Positions 17,578-26,085 of a stretch of 64,000 nt of DNA are shown one piece after another. The stretch comes from Azospirillum sp. B21. Its GTDB lineage: Bacteria > Pseudomonadota > Alphaproteobacteria > Azospirillales > Azospirillaceae. The DNA is taken from NCBI RefSeq assembly GCF_008364825.1, contig NZ_VTTO01000010.1, forward strand, positions 124,001 through 188,000, in the 5' to 3' direction. Below the pieces are notes generated by a model that saw only the letters and a program-made list of their open reading frames with translations, made no database searches and was not told the DNA's origin. How positions within the stretch are numbered: the first letter of the stretch is position 1; each line of letters begins with the position of its first letter. A program made the translations under genes and the position numbers.

Positions 17578-18065
17578 GAGTGCTTCTCCTCCATGTCCTG
17601 CGTCTCCGTGATGCCGTTGCGGCGAAGATGCTCGGAGATCTGGGTGTCGATGGTGCAAAGCTCCGCCAGCGTCTGCTGGACGTCGGCGAGCTGCTGTTCA
17701 AGCGCGGAAATCCGGCGGCGCGCGATGTTGCGCATGTAGCGCATCTGTTCGATCTGAGCGTCGTCGGTGTCGTAGAGGTTCAGGAAATCCTTGATTTCGG
17801 CCAGGCTGAAGCCCAGCCGCTTGCCCCGGCAGATCAGCGCCAGCCGGGCGCGGTCGCGGTGGCCGTAGACACGGGCGCCTCCGGGGGCGCTGCCGACCCG
17901 CTCCGGCGTCAGCAGCCCTTCGTCCTCGTAATGGCGGATGGTGCGGTGGGTCAGACCGAACTCCCCGGCCAATTCGCCGATGGCAAGCCGAGGGCTGGAC
18001 ATGCGGCTGTTCTCCGCGCCCTCCCCGGTCTCCGCCATACCGTAGCCGACCGAAAGCCGATCCAC
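17574..18065 (-). CDS. MerR-family regulator of the beta-oxidation operon
   Basis: A 163-residue regulator with a winged HTH (LAIGELAGEFGLTHRTIRHY then EDEGLLTPERVG, about 25-60), the second basic wing RVYGHRDRARLALI and a C-terminal dimerisation helix with heptads (about 110-150). No cysteine metal site is seen, so it probably senses an acyl-CoA-type ligand like LiuR regulators of branched-chain and fatty-acid catabolism; that is inference from context. The start is GTG 18065 with GGGAG eight bases upstream; ATG 18002 (MSSPRL, GGAG nine bases upstream) is a good alternative giving 142 residues. It is first in the operon, so the regulator very likely controls its own transcript. Confidence 0.9.
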   Translation of the reverse strand: MDRLSVGYGMAETGEGAENSRMSSPRLAIGELAGEFGLTHRTIRHYEDEGLLTPERVGSAPGGARVYGHRDRARLALICRGKRLGFSLAEIKDFLNLYDTDDAQIEQMRYMRNIARRRISALEQQLADVQQTLAELCTIDTQISEHLRRNGITETQDMEEKHS

Positions 18066-18415
18066 TCCGTTCGCTCCCTTCCTTGACGTTTACGTAAAGG
18101 TAAGGTCGATGCCGCATGCTGTCAACAGACTTGTTGACCAAGCCAACCAGTTTGGCGAGCCACCCTTCCATACCCTTGGGCAGGCAACTGTTCAGCCACT
18201 GACGGGTGCGGCGCCCCCGCGCAGTGACAGGATGCCACGCCCCGTTCAGCATTGCGGCTGTGGCAGGCTTTGCCCAGGACACGACGAGCCCCGCCGGTTC
18301 CCCGATTTCATATGGGAAGCGGATACGGCGCCGGACAGACGGTCAGAAGGCCGCGGCGGGTTCAGGGTGGGTCGACGGTTTTCGGCGGATCAGGACAGGG
18401 GATAGGAGACAACCC
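18066..18415. other. Divergent intergenic region
   Basis: About 350 bases between the MerR gene (minus) and a small membrane-protein gene (plus). The MerR side contains a recognisable promoter and operator at 18083-18125. The rest (18126-18415) has no gene I can support; it presumably carries the promoter of the small gene. Confidence 0.6.
18083..18125 (-). promoter_or_regulatory. Promoter and candidate MerR operator of the beta-oxidation operon
   Basis: On the minus strand TTGACA (18125-18120), a 17-base spacer and TACCTT (18102-18097) form a sigma-70-like promoter. Overlapping the -10 and start region is an imperfect palindrome centred on TTTACGTAAA (18089-18098), with outer pairs extending it to about 18083-18103. 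A regulator bound there would cover the start site. The link to the adjacent MerR protein is inferred from position and from the similarity to LiuR-type TTTACGT half-sites. Confidence 0.6.
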
Positions 18416-18604
18416 ATGTCGGCGCGCGCCATCGTATCGCTAGGCGTCTGGATATTGGCCATGGTGCTGCTCGGCACCATGACGGTCGGCCTTGCGCTGG
18501 CCTTCTACGTGCTGCTGACCCTGTGCTTCGCAGTGGTGGTCGCAGGCCTGACCCTGCTCGTCCGGCGGCGGGAAAGCCATCGGGGCGAGCAGAGCTATCT
18601 TTAG
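18416..18604 (+). CDS. Small two-segment membrane protein
   Basis: A 62-residue protein. Two hydrophobic segments (about 6-28 and 30-48) are followed by a basic and polar tail (RRRESHRGEQSYL), consistent with a small inner-membrane hairpin with its C-terminus inside. GGAG lies eight bases before the ATG. Unknown family; convergent with the alpha-2-macroglobulin gene across a terminator. Confidence 0.65.
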   Translation: MSARAIVSLGVWILAMVLLGTMTVGLALAFYVLLTLCFAVVVAGLTLLVRRRESHRGEQSYL

Positions 18605-18620
18605 GCACGGTATTGCAATC

Positions 18621-18644
18621 AAGGGGCGCCGGTCGGCGCCCCTT
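18621..18644. terminator. Hairpin between convergent genes
   Basis: A perfect 10-bp stem AAGGGGCGCC / GGCGCCCCTT with loop GGTC, between the stop of the small membrane-protein gene (+) and the stop of the alpha-2-macroglobulin gene (-). U-tracts are weak on both strands; probably a shared transcription end. Confidence 0.65.
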
Positions 18645-18658
18645 GAGCTTTGTTCACT

Positions 18659-21600
18659 TCACTCCGGCAGCACGCGCAGGCGGGACACCGCGGTGCGGGC
18701 GGACAGGTGGGGCCGCTGCAGGTCCTGAACCTGCGCGCCAGGGACCGCGAAGTCGCCAGGGGTGACGGCGCGGACCAGATAGACCAGCCGGAAGCGGGGG
18801 GCCGCCTTCGGCAAATCGACGGCGGCCAGGAAACGGTCGTCGCGGAACTCCACATTGCGGACCGACGACAACTCGCCGAGCCAGGACAGCTTGCCGAGCT
18901 GGCCGCTGTTGGCGAGCCGGACATTCTCGATCTCGAAGCCGGCAGGCAGCGGGTCGCTGACCAGCACCGAATGATCGAGCGGGTCACCGACCTCACCCTC
19001 CAGGATCACCACCAGCAGGTCGTTGTGGCGGACGCCGGCCGGGTCGACCGGACGGCCTGCCATGTCGAACAGGCGGCGGCGGATGGTCATCCCCTGTTCT
19101 TCCGCTCCGGCCGGCTGGTCGGGTACGCCGGCCACCGAGACGGTCTGCCGGACTTCGCCGCCCAGGTTGCGGATCGCCGGCGGTGCGGCCGGGTCGATCC
19201 GCAGGATCTGGGGCTTGGCGTTCTCCACCGTCTGGTCGCCGATGGCGAGCTTCATCGGGGCGGCACGGTCGATCAGAGCCTTGGACGCCAGCAGCAGCCA
19301 AGCCTGTTCCTGCGGGTTGGTGGTGCGGACCGCGGCAAAAGTCTTCGCCACGCGCTCGGCCGCCTGGAAGATGCGGTCGCGGTCGACCGCCCCGCTTTCC
19401 GCCAGCAGCGCGACCACGCCGGCCTCGTCCCGCAGGGAGGAACCATGGTCGCGCAGGCTGGCCGACACCATCCGGGCACCGGTCAGCTTGGCGAAGGCGT
19501 CGGCGGCAGCCGGCTGATCGCCCAGCACGGCGGCGGCGGCGGCGATCTGCGCCCGGCCGAAGTCGGTCGGCAGCCGGTCCCAGTAGTTCTCACGGAAATA
19601 ACGTAGCGCGCCGGCATCGATCAGCTTCGCCCGCGCCAGCACATACAGGGCATAGGCGCGGCCCGGCAGGTCGGCGGTCTCGACCCAGGCGTTGTCGACC
19701 GCCTGCTTCATCCAGTCCAGCCCCTTGCGGTAGGGCTGGTCGGGGATGCGATAGCCCGCAGCCTTGGCGCGGCCCAGCACGTCGACCGCGTAGGCGGTCA
19801 GCCACGGGTCGAGATCGCCCTTCGGCGACCATGCTGCGAAGGCGCCGTCCGCACGCTGGAAGGTCAGCAGACGGTCGATACCGCGCTGGACACGTGCCTT
19901 GATCCGGTCCTCCGGCGCGATGCCCAGGCCGGCGGCGACATCGGGCATCGACAGCAGCGGCAGGATGCGGCTGGCGGTCTGCTCCGCCCCGCCCGGTGCC
20001 GCCCGGTCGAGCGCGAAGAGCAGGCCCGGCACGTCGAGATCCGGCAGCGGAGCCACCACGGCACCGACGGACAGGGTTTCCGGCCGCAATCCGGCGGTGA
20101 AATCGGGCGGGAGGGTCAGGCTCTTGTCGGTGGGCAGGGCGGCGACGGTGCGGCGCGACACCAGCGGCGAGGCCGGGCGCACGGTGACGTCCCAGCGCCG
20201 GGTGACGCGGACGCCGTCCGGACCGGTGACGTCCAGGGTGACATGGCCGGCGCCCACGGCGGTGGCGGTCAGCACCCGGCCAGCGGTCGCCCGCTTGCCG
20301 CGCGCCAGCTTCGGAACCTCCAGCTCGGTGCCGCCCTCACCCTGGAGGATGGAGACGGCACCCTCGGCGGTCAGGGTCATGCGGTAATCGCCGGACGGGC
20401 CGTTCAGGTTGTCGAGCGACAGCATCACCTGCGCCGTGTCGCCCGGGGCGAGGAAGCGCGGCAGCACTGCGTCGGCGACGACCGGATCGCGGACCAGCAT
20501 CTGGCTTTCGGCATGGCCGATCCGGCCCTCGCTCCAGGCGACGGCCATCAGGCGCAGGCGGCCCTGGAAATCGGGCAGATCGAAGGGAACCGAGACCTTG
20601 CCGTCGGCTCCCACGGTCAGGATGCCGGAATAGAGCGAGACCACCCGTTCCGACTTGGGCGGCACCAGCCCGGCGACCTGACGCAGGCGCGGAGCCGGCG
20701 CGGCCGGCGGCCGGGTGGCATCCAGGCTGGCCGGATCGATCAGGCGGCCATAGGAATCGCGCATCTCCACGGTCAGCGGCCGCTTGCCCAGATAGTGGCG
20801 GGCCGGATCGGGAGACGGCTGGTCGGTCAGCTGCATCACCGATTCGTCGACGGCGGCCAGCGTCACGAAGGCCTGCTTGCCCTCGGCGATGCCGTCCACC
20901 GTGATGTCGGCAGTCAGGGCGCGGCGCGGCTCCATCTCCGCCGGGGCGGACAGGCGGATGTCCAGCGTGCGCGGCGCCTTGTCCATCGCCAGCCAGGCGA
21001 GGCCGACCGCGCGGCGCGGCGGCTTCTTCGATTGGGGATCGGAGGTGGCGAAGGCGGTCGCCAGCACATGGGCGCCGCTGGTCCAGCCCTGCCCGACCGG
21101 GATTTCCAGGAAGGCGCCCTGCGTGCCGATGGCGCGGGTGACGGCATAGGTCACGCCGCGGTCGGCCACCGCCACCAGGACTTGGCTGTCATAGGGCGGC
21201 TTGACGAAGACCCAGGCGCTTTCCCCGGCGCGGTAGCCCGGCATCATCACCGAGACGTCGACGGCGTCCGGCCGCTCCCCGGCTGTCGGGGTCATCCACC
21301 AGCCGGCGGCAAAGCGCACGCTGGTGGCGACGCCGGTCTTGGGATCGAACACCTCCAACCGGTAGCGTCCGGCGGCGACCGGAGCCTCCACCGCGGTCGG
21401 GCTGCCGGTCTGGGCCGACAGGGTGCCGCCGGTCACGCGCTGGTCCTTCACCGTGACCTTGTAGTCCCAGCGGCCGTTGGCCTCGTACCAGGCGTAGTCG
21501 TACTCCTCCTCGAAGAGCTCGTAGGAGAGGTCGGCATGGTCGGTCGGCTTGCCGTCCGGGCCGACGGCGATCACCTCGAACCCGGCGGTGGCGCCTTCCG

Positions 21601-23437
21601 GCACGCCGTCGCCCTCGAAGCGCGGCTTGATGCCGATGGCGAAGGGCTGATGGCGCACCGGCAGGACGAAGTCGCGTCCGACCGGACGGCCGCCGATGTC
21701 GAACAGGGTGGCGCGCACCACCGCTTCCAGCGGGCGGGTGCTTTCGGGCGGACGCGGCAGCTTGACCTTCAGGCGGGCCGAGCCGTTGGAGTCGGTGATG
21801 AAGCCCGGCAGATCGGCGCGGGCCGGCTTCACGTCCTCCTGCGCCAGACCGAAATGGTAGCCCGGCAGGTTGGGATAGGGGTTGACCGCGGCGCGCAGGG
21901 CGACCGTCAGCTCTCCCGGCAGGCCCGAGGCCGGCGCGCCGTACAGATAGTGGCTGTCGAGAGCGACATCGGCCTCGCCATCGGCCGCCAGTTCCGTCGT
22001 CCGGGAGGACAGCGACAGGTCCAGCCGCGGGGGCACGAAATCCTCCAGCAGGAACTCGGCCCTGCCGATGGCCGGACCGTCGGGCTCGGCATGGGCGGTG
22101 ACCATCCAGCTGCCGGGGAAGGCGTTCATCGGCAGGTCGATGCGGGTGGCGTAGCCGCCGGCTCCGCTGTCGGTCAGGGTGCGCCGTTCAACCTCGAACC
22201 CGTCGGGGCGCAGGACCCGGATGGTCAACGCCTTGCCGGCGGGCGGATTCAGGTCGGTGTCGCGCAGCAGGGCGGTCAATTGCACCGTCTCGCCCGGCCG
22301 GTAGATTCCGCGCTCGGTATAGAGATAGGCGTCGAACCCGCCGGTCATCGGACGGGCGATTGGGGCCGGCTTGTCCGGCGTCTCGGCCGAAGGAGCGCCG
22401 CCGGCGGTCAGGTCCAGAACGGCGAAGTCGCCGTCGCCGCGCGCTGCGAACAGGGCCTGCACCGGCTCTGTCCCGGCGGCGCGCAAGGCGGCGAGGTCGA
22501 AGCGGCCGAGCCCGTCCTCCCCGGTCTGGACGCGGCCCAGTTCGGACCCATTGCGGGCGACCAGACGCAGCTCCACACCCGCGGCGGGGCTGGCGCTCTG
22601 GACGGAGCGGGCGAAGACCACCAGCGAATCGTCGCCGAGGATGGTATTGAGGCCGAGGTCGGACACCACGAACCACTGGGTCGCCTTGCGGTCCCAGCCG
22701 CCCGGCTTGATCTCGTCGGCGCCGGCGACGGCGACATAGACGCCGGGCTCCAGCTTGCCCAGCACGGCGTCGATCGGGAAGGCGGTGGTGACGCTGCGGT
22801 TCGGCTGGTTGCCGATGCCCATCTCGCCGCGCCAGACCTCCTGCCCCGACTTGTCGAGAATCTCGCCGATGTCGTAGTCGGTCATCTGCTGGGTGATGCG
22901 GCCGAAATAGATCTTCTCGACCAGCGCCCGGTCGGCGATGCGCAGCACCTGCAGCTTCGCCCGGTCCAGGTTGATCGAGCGCAGCGGCAGCCCGTCCGAC
23001 CCGACGCGCGGCAGGATGTAGCCGGCTCCGCGGAAAGCCAGCGAGGGCTTGCGGTTGGGCACCTGCACCTCGCGGGTGTCGGCGGCCGGCAGCCGCTTGC
23101 CGTCGATGCCCGGCAGCCCGTCCTTCAGCGTGACGCGGTAGGCCTCGCCATGGCGCAACCCCTCCACGCACAGGGTGCGGTCGCGGGCGATGGCGGCACC
23201 GTCGACCGCCGGCTCCACCGCCACATAGTCGCGGTAGTTGACGGCGCGCGAGCGCTCCAGCCGGTCGGTGAAGGTGAAGCAGGCCTGGGGCGTATCACGC
23301 TCCGCCACCACCTCCACGCCCGACACGCCGAAGGGCACCGGCTCGGCCGGAGGATCGGCGGCGAAGGTCCGGGAAACGGTGTACGTGCCGGAGCACGCGA
23401 CGAGGACGGCACAGACACGCGCCAGCGCACGCAACAT
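18659..23437 (-). CDS. Alpha-2-macroglobulin-like envelope lipoprotein, thioester lost
   Basis: A 1592-residue bacterial alpha-2-macroglobulin (YfhM/YfaS type), thought to trap proteases in the periplasm. The start MLRALARVCAVL leads to lipobox LVAC (C15), so probably a lipoprotein. Repeated MG beta-domains include the APID/MG1 region and YLYTERGIYRPGETVQL, and a bait-like region lies around 700-800. The alpha-alpha toroid TED domain follows (about 1150-1430) and a C-terminal MG10-type domain ends VSRLRVLPE. At the expected thioester position the sequence reads PGGAEQTASRILPLL: the CxEQ cysteine is replaced by Gly, so it cannot form the covalent bond and resembles YfaS. No pbpC is adjacent, unlike many YfhM loci. 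The ATG at 23437 is chosen for its signal; the frame is open upstream without homology. Confidence 0.92.
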   Translation of the reverse strand: MLRALARVCAVLVACSGTYTVSRTFAADPPAEPVPFGVSGVEVVAERDTPQACFTFTDRLERSRAVNYRDYVAVEPAVDGAAIARDRTLCVEGLRHGEAYRVTLKDGLPGIDGKRLPAADTREVQVPNRKPSLAFRGAGYILPRVGSDGLPLRSINLDRAKLQVLRIADRALVEKIYFGRITQQMTDYDIGEILDKSGQEVWRGEMGIGNQPNRSVTTAFPIDAVLGKLEPGVYVAVAGADEIKPGGWDRKATQWFVVSDLGLNTILGDDSLVVFARSVQSASPAAGVELRLVARNGSELGRVQTGEDGLGRFDLAALRAAGTEPVQALFAARGDGDFAVLDLTAGGAPSAETPDKPAPIARPMTGGFDAYLYTERGIYRPGETVQLTALLRDTDLNPPAGKALTIRVLRPDGFEVERRTLTDSGAGGYATRIDLPMNAFPGSWMVTAHAEPDGPAIGRAEFLLEDFVPPRLDLSLSSRTTELAADGEADVALDSHYLYGAPASGLPGELTVALRAAVNPYPNLPGYHFGLAQEDVKPARADLPGFITDSNGSARLKVKLPRPPESTRPLEAVVRATLFDIGGRPVGRDFVLPVRHQPFAIGIKPRFEGDGVPEGATAGFEVIAVGPDGKPTDHADLSYELFEEEYDYAWYEANGRWDYKVTVKDQRVTGGTLSAQTGSPTAVEAPVAAGRYRLEVFDPKTGVATSVRFAAGWWMTPTAGERPDAVDVSVMMPGYRAGESAWVFVKPPYDSQVLVAVADRGVTYAVTRAIGTQGAFLEIPVGQGWTSGAHVLATAFATSDPQSKKPPRRAVGLAWLAMDKAPRTLDIRLSAPAEMEPRRALTADITVDGIAEGKQAFVTLAAVDESVMQLTDQPSPDPARHYLGKRPLTVEMRDSYGRLIDPASLDATRPPAAPAPRLRQVAGLVPPKSERVVSLYSGILTVGADGKVSVPFDLPDFQGRLRLMAVAWSEGRIGHAESQMLVRDPVVADAVLPRFLAPGDTAQVMLSLDNLNGPSGDYRMTLTAEGAVSILQGEGGTELEVPKLARGKRATAGRVLTATAVGAGHVTLDVTGPDGVRVTRRWDVTVRPASPLVSRRTVAALPTDKSLTLPPDFTAGLRPETLSVGAVVAPLPDLDVPGLLFALDRAAPGGAEQTASRILPLLSMPDVAAGLGIAPEDRIKARVQRGIDRLLTFQRADGAFAAWSPKGDLDPWLTAYAVDVLGRAKAAGYRIPDQPYRKGLDWMKQAVDNAWVETADLPGRAYALYVLARAKLIDAGALRYFRENYWDRLPTDFGRAQIAAAAAVLGDQPAAADAFAKLTGARMVSASLRDHGSSLRDEAGVVALLAESGAVDRDRIFQAAERVAKTFAAVRTTNPQEQAWLLLASKALIDRAAPMKLAIGDQTVENAKPQILRIDPAAPPAIRNLGGEVRQTVSVAGVPDQPAGAEEQGMTIRRRLFDMAGRPVDPAGVRHNDLLVVILEGEVGDPLDHSVLVSDPLPAGFEIENVRLANSGQLGKLSWLGELSSVRNVEFRDDRFLAAVDLPKAAPRFRLVYLVRAVTPGDFAVPGAQVQDLQRPHLSARTAVSRLRVLPE

Positions 23438-23603
23438 TCGAGACAGGCCCCAATTCCGCGGGTGGGTCCGAAACCGCAAGACCGGGGACAGCCCTGGCGT
23501 CGGCTCGGACCTGGACAAAACCGGCGGGAGTATGCCCAAGCGGCTGGGGTTTCGCCATGGCTTTGCGGCAGGGGCGTGCAGATCGCTCCCGCCGCGGCAA
23601 CGC

Positions 23604-24767
23604 CTAGCTGCCCGCGAAGCGGTTCCGCAGGCGGGCGATGGCCTCGTCCAGCACCTCGTCCCGCTTGGAGAAGCAGAAGCGCACGACGCTGGTCGGCGCA
23701 TTCTCCACGAAGAAGGCGCTGACCGGGATGGCGGCGACCTTCGCCTCCGCCACCAGCCAGCGGCAGAAGGCCTGATCGTCGCCGTCGAAGCCGAAGCGGC
23801 CGATGTCGGCGGCGACGAAATAGGTGCCGGCGCTGGGCAGCACCTCGAATCCGACGGAGGCGAGCCCGGCGGCCAGCCGGTCGCGCTTGGCCTGCAGCCC
23901 GGCGGCCAGCCCGGTGAAATAGCCCTCCTCCTTGCCCAGCCCATAGGCGACGGCGGCCTGGAGGTTCGGCGGGGTGGTGAAGGTCAGGAACTGGTGGGCC
24001 TTCGCCACCGGCTGCAGCAGATGCGGGGCGGCGGTGACGTAGCCGACCTTCCATCCGGTCAGCGAGAAGGTCTTGCCGGCCGAGCCGATCTTCAGGCAGC
24101 GGTCGCGCATGCCCGGCAGGGTCATCAGCGGGATATGGCGGCGTCCGTCGAAGACGATGTGCTCGTACACCTCGTCGCAGACGGCGAAGGCGTCATGGCG
24201 CTGGACGAACTCGGCGATCAGCTCCAGCTCCGCCCGGTCGAAGACCTTGGCCGCCGGGTTCAGCGGGTCGTTGATCAGCACCAGCTTGGTCCGCGGCGAG
24301 AAGGCGGCCTCCAGGTCGGCGCGGCTGAAGCTCCAGTCCGGCGCCTTCAGCGAGACGAAGCGCGGCACGCCGCCGGCCAGCCGGACAATGGGCAGATAGC
24401 TGTCGTACATCGGCTGGAACAGCACCACCTCATCGCCCGGATTGATCAGGCCGAGCAGGCAGGCGGTCAGCGCCTCGGTGGCGCCGGAGGTGACCATCGT
24501 CTCGGTCTTCCAATCGACGTCCAGGCCGTAGAAGCGCTGGGCATGGGCGGCAAGCGCCTGCCGCAGGTCGGGCGTGCCCATCATCGACGGATATTGGTTC
24601 CAGCCCTGGAGCAGCGCGTCGGCCGCGGTCTGCAGCACGTCGGCCGGCCCACGGTCGTCGGGGAATCCCTGGCCCAGGTTCATCGCGCCATGCTCTTCCG
24701 ACAGGCGGGACATGACCTCGAAAATGGTGGTGCCATAGCTGGACAGCAGCGCGTTGCCCGACTTCAC
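23604..24767 (-). CDS. PLP-dependent aminotransferase, class I/II
   Basis: A 387-residue fold-type I aminotransferase starting with GTG (AGGAGGG six bases upstream). PLP-binding Lys is K232 in GSAGKTFSLTGWKVGY, the cofactor-contacting Asp/Tyr are in AVCDEVYEHIVF, and the phosphate-binding motif is TSGATEAL. The usual NxPxNPTG reads NDPLNPAAKV, a small variation. It resembles YbdL/kynurenine-type methionine aminotransferases by overall pattern (LGQGFPDDRGP, QYPSMMGTPDLR). Substrate not determined. It lies upstream of the alpha-2-macroglobulin gene with a 166-base gap, so probably a separate unit. Confidence 0.92.
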   Translation of the reverse strand: MKSGNALLSSYGTTIFEVMSRLSEEHGAMNLGQGFPDDRGPADVLQTAADALLQGWNQYPSMMGTPDLRQALAAHAQRFYGLDVDWKTETMVTSGATEALTACLLGLINPGDEVVLFQPMYDSYLPIVRLAGGVPRFVSLKAPDWSFSRADLEAAFSPRTKLVLINDPLNPAAKVFDRAELELIAEFVQRHDAFAVCDEVYEHIVFDGRRHIPLMTLPGMRDRCLKIGSAGKTFSLTGWKVGYVTAAPHLLQPVAKAHQFLTFTTPPNLQAAVAYGLGKEEGYFTGLAAGLQAKRDRLAAGLASVGFEVLPSAGTYFVAADIGRFGFDGDDQAFCRWLVAEAKVAAIPVSAFFVENAPTSVVRFCFSKRDEVLDEAIARLRNRFAGS

Positions 24768-24933
24768 CGCAAACCCTCCTGATGCGAACGGACGCACAAG
24801 ATGGAGGCTGCGGGGCGCGGCTGTCCAGTGCCCGCTTCCGCAGGGCAGACCGCGGGCGGCCAATGGGGCGAATGGAACGTTTGAAACGGTGTGGAACGGT
24901 TTTCCGCCGGTGTTCCACTGTTCAACCGGCCGT

Positions 24934-25263
24934 TCAGCCGCGGGCCATCTTGCGCAGGCGGCGCTCGCGAAGCTTCACACGGATGCGTTCCACTGGGCTG
25001 AACACGCGGGGATAGCGGCGCTTGCTGCGCACGAAAAGGCGGCGGGCGTCGGCGGAGTTGCGCAGCACGAGAATGCCGCCGAGCAGCATCACCGGCAGCC
25101 CGCCGGGACCGGGCAGAGGCGCCAGCAGCAGGCCGAACAGGATGATGGTGCATCCGGCGCCGATCAGTGCCAGCTGGCGCACACGCGCGAAAGACAGCGT
25201 CTGGGCGGTATCGGGAGGACTCATCTGTGGTTCGCTAGGCTCCATGCTTCCGTTGCCCTGCAT
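24934..25263 (-). CDS. Small PGPGW-like membrane protein
   Basis: A 109-residue protein with one long or two short membrane segments (about 30-70). The loop PLPGPGGLPVMLLGGILVLR resembles the PGPGW family of small transmembrane proteins, though the Trp is Gly here. The tail is strongly basic (RRYPRVFSPVERIRVKLRER). ATG 25245 (MEPSEPQM) is an alternative start with GGAAG upstream. Function unknown. Confidence 0.75.
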   Translation of the reverse strand: MQGNGSMEPSEPQMSPPDTAQTLSFARVRQLALIGAGCTIILFGLLLAPLPGPGGLPVMLLGGILVLRNSADARRLFVRSKRRYPRVFSPVERIRVKLRERRLRKMARG

Positions 25264-25340
25264 ATGGGCCGGACGGTGGCAGGCGAAAAGCCCCCCTCCC
25301 CTTGCGGGCTACGGGATGCAAAGGTCCTCGACCTCGAAAG

Positions 25341-25487
25341 GATCCCCTCTCCCCCCCGGGGAGAGGGTTAGGGTGAGGGGGACGCGAGGCGAGGATGTTC
25401 AAGAAACGTGACGTACCGGCACTTCAATTTGCGTCACGCTGTGCATCCCCCTCACCCCGACCCTCTCCCCGGGGGGGAGAGGGGGAT
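25341..25487. repeat. Palindromic intergenic element, type C, copy 1
   Basis: Outer arms GATCCCCTCTCCCC...GGGGAGAGGGTTAGGGTGAGGGGGACGC and GCATCCCCCTCACCCCGACCCTCTCCCC...GGGGGAGAGGGGGA are inverted copies. The inner 69 bases contain CGTGACG and CGTCACG as a smaller inverted repeat. The same core recurs in reverse orientation in the copy at 35.3 kb. It sits between two minus-strand genes. Confidence 0.9.
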
Positions 25488-25503
25488 TTTGCGGCTCACC
25501 CCC

Positions 25504-25983
25504 TCAATGCAGCGTCCGTGCCGGCTCCGGACGGGCGCCGCGCAGGCGGGCGGGGTCGAGGCGGCTGAGGGCGGCGTCGCGCTCGGCGGGCTTGGGTTCC
25601 CAGCCGAATTCGCGGATCAGCTGGTCGCGGGCGGCATCCGCGCGGCGGGACAGGCGGACGGACTCCTCGTGACGGGCGTCCCGCCGGGGCAACGCGACGC
25701 GGCGGTCGGCGCAGCTTTCCAGCATCAGGCGGATCATCCGCTCACGCTTGGCGGCGTCGACATAGCCCATCTGGTCGAAATACAGCTTGGTGAAGGCCAG
25801 TTCGGTGACGCGGGCGTGGGTCTTGCGGTCGCCGACGATCACCGCGGCCACGAGTTCCACGCAGCGCCCGGCGAAATGCGGCAGCGGGGCCGTGCCGTCG
25901 TCGGCCCGGTCGAGCAGGCTGCTCGGCAGGTCGACCAGCCGGCCGGTCACGTCCTTCACCAGATAGCGGCGCCACACCGACAT
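25504..25983 (-). CDS. Hypothetical protein
   Basis: A 159-residue, mostly helical, highly charged protein beginning MSVWRRYLVKDVTGRLVDLP. No membrane segment, signal or catalytic motif is seen. The frame has good codon use and no overlap with a better gene. Unknown family; an Arg-rich C-terminal half might bind nucleic acid, but nothing decides this. Confidence 0.6.
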   Translation of the reverse strand: MSVWRRYLVKDVTGRLVDLPSSLLDRADDGTAPLPHFAGRCVELVAAVIVGDRKTHARVTELAFTKLYFDQMGYVDAAKRERMIRLMLESCADRRVALPRRDARHEESVRLSRRADAARDQLIREFGWEPKPAERDAALSRLDPARLRGARPEPARTLH

Positions 25984-26085
25984 ATCGGCCTCCCGTCAGG
26001 CTTCAGCCCCAGGGAGAAGCCTACACCAGACGGAAGGAGAACGGAACCGGTCCGCGAGACACGAATCCGTGAACGGACGCGTTTC

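Noticed and set aside
20243-23722. A 1159-residue open frame on the plus strand
   Set aside because: It is antisense to the alpha-2-macroglobulin gene, which has the domains and a signal peptide. In such GC-rich DNA the reverse frame stays open because of codon bias; the protein is Gly/Arg/His-rich without any family pattern.
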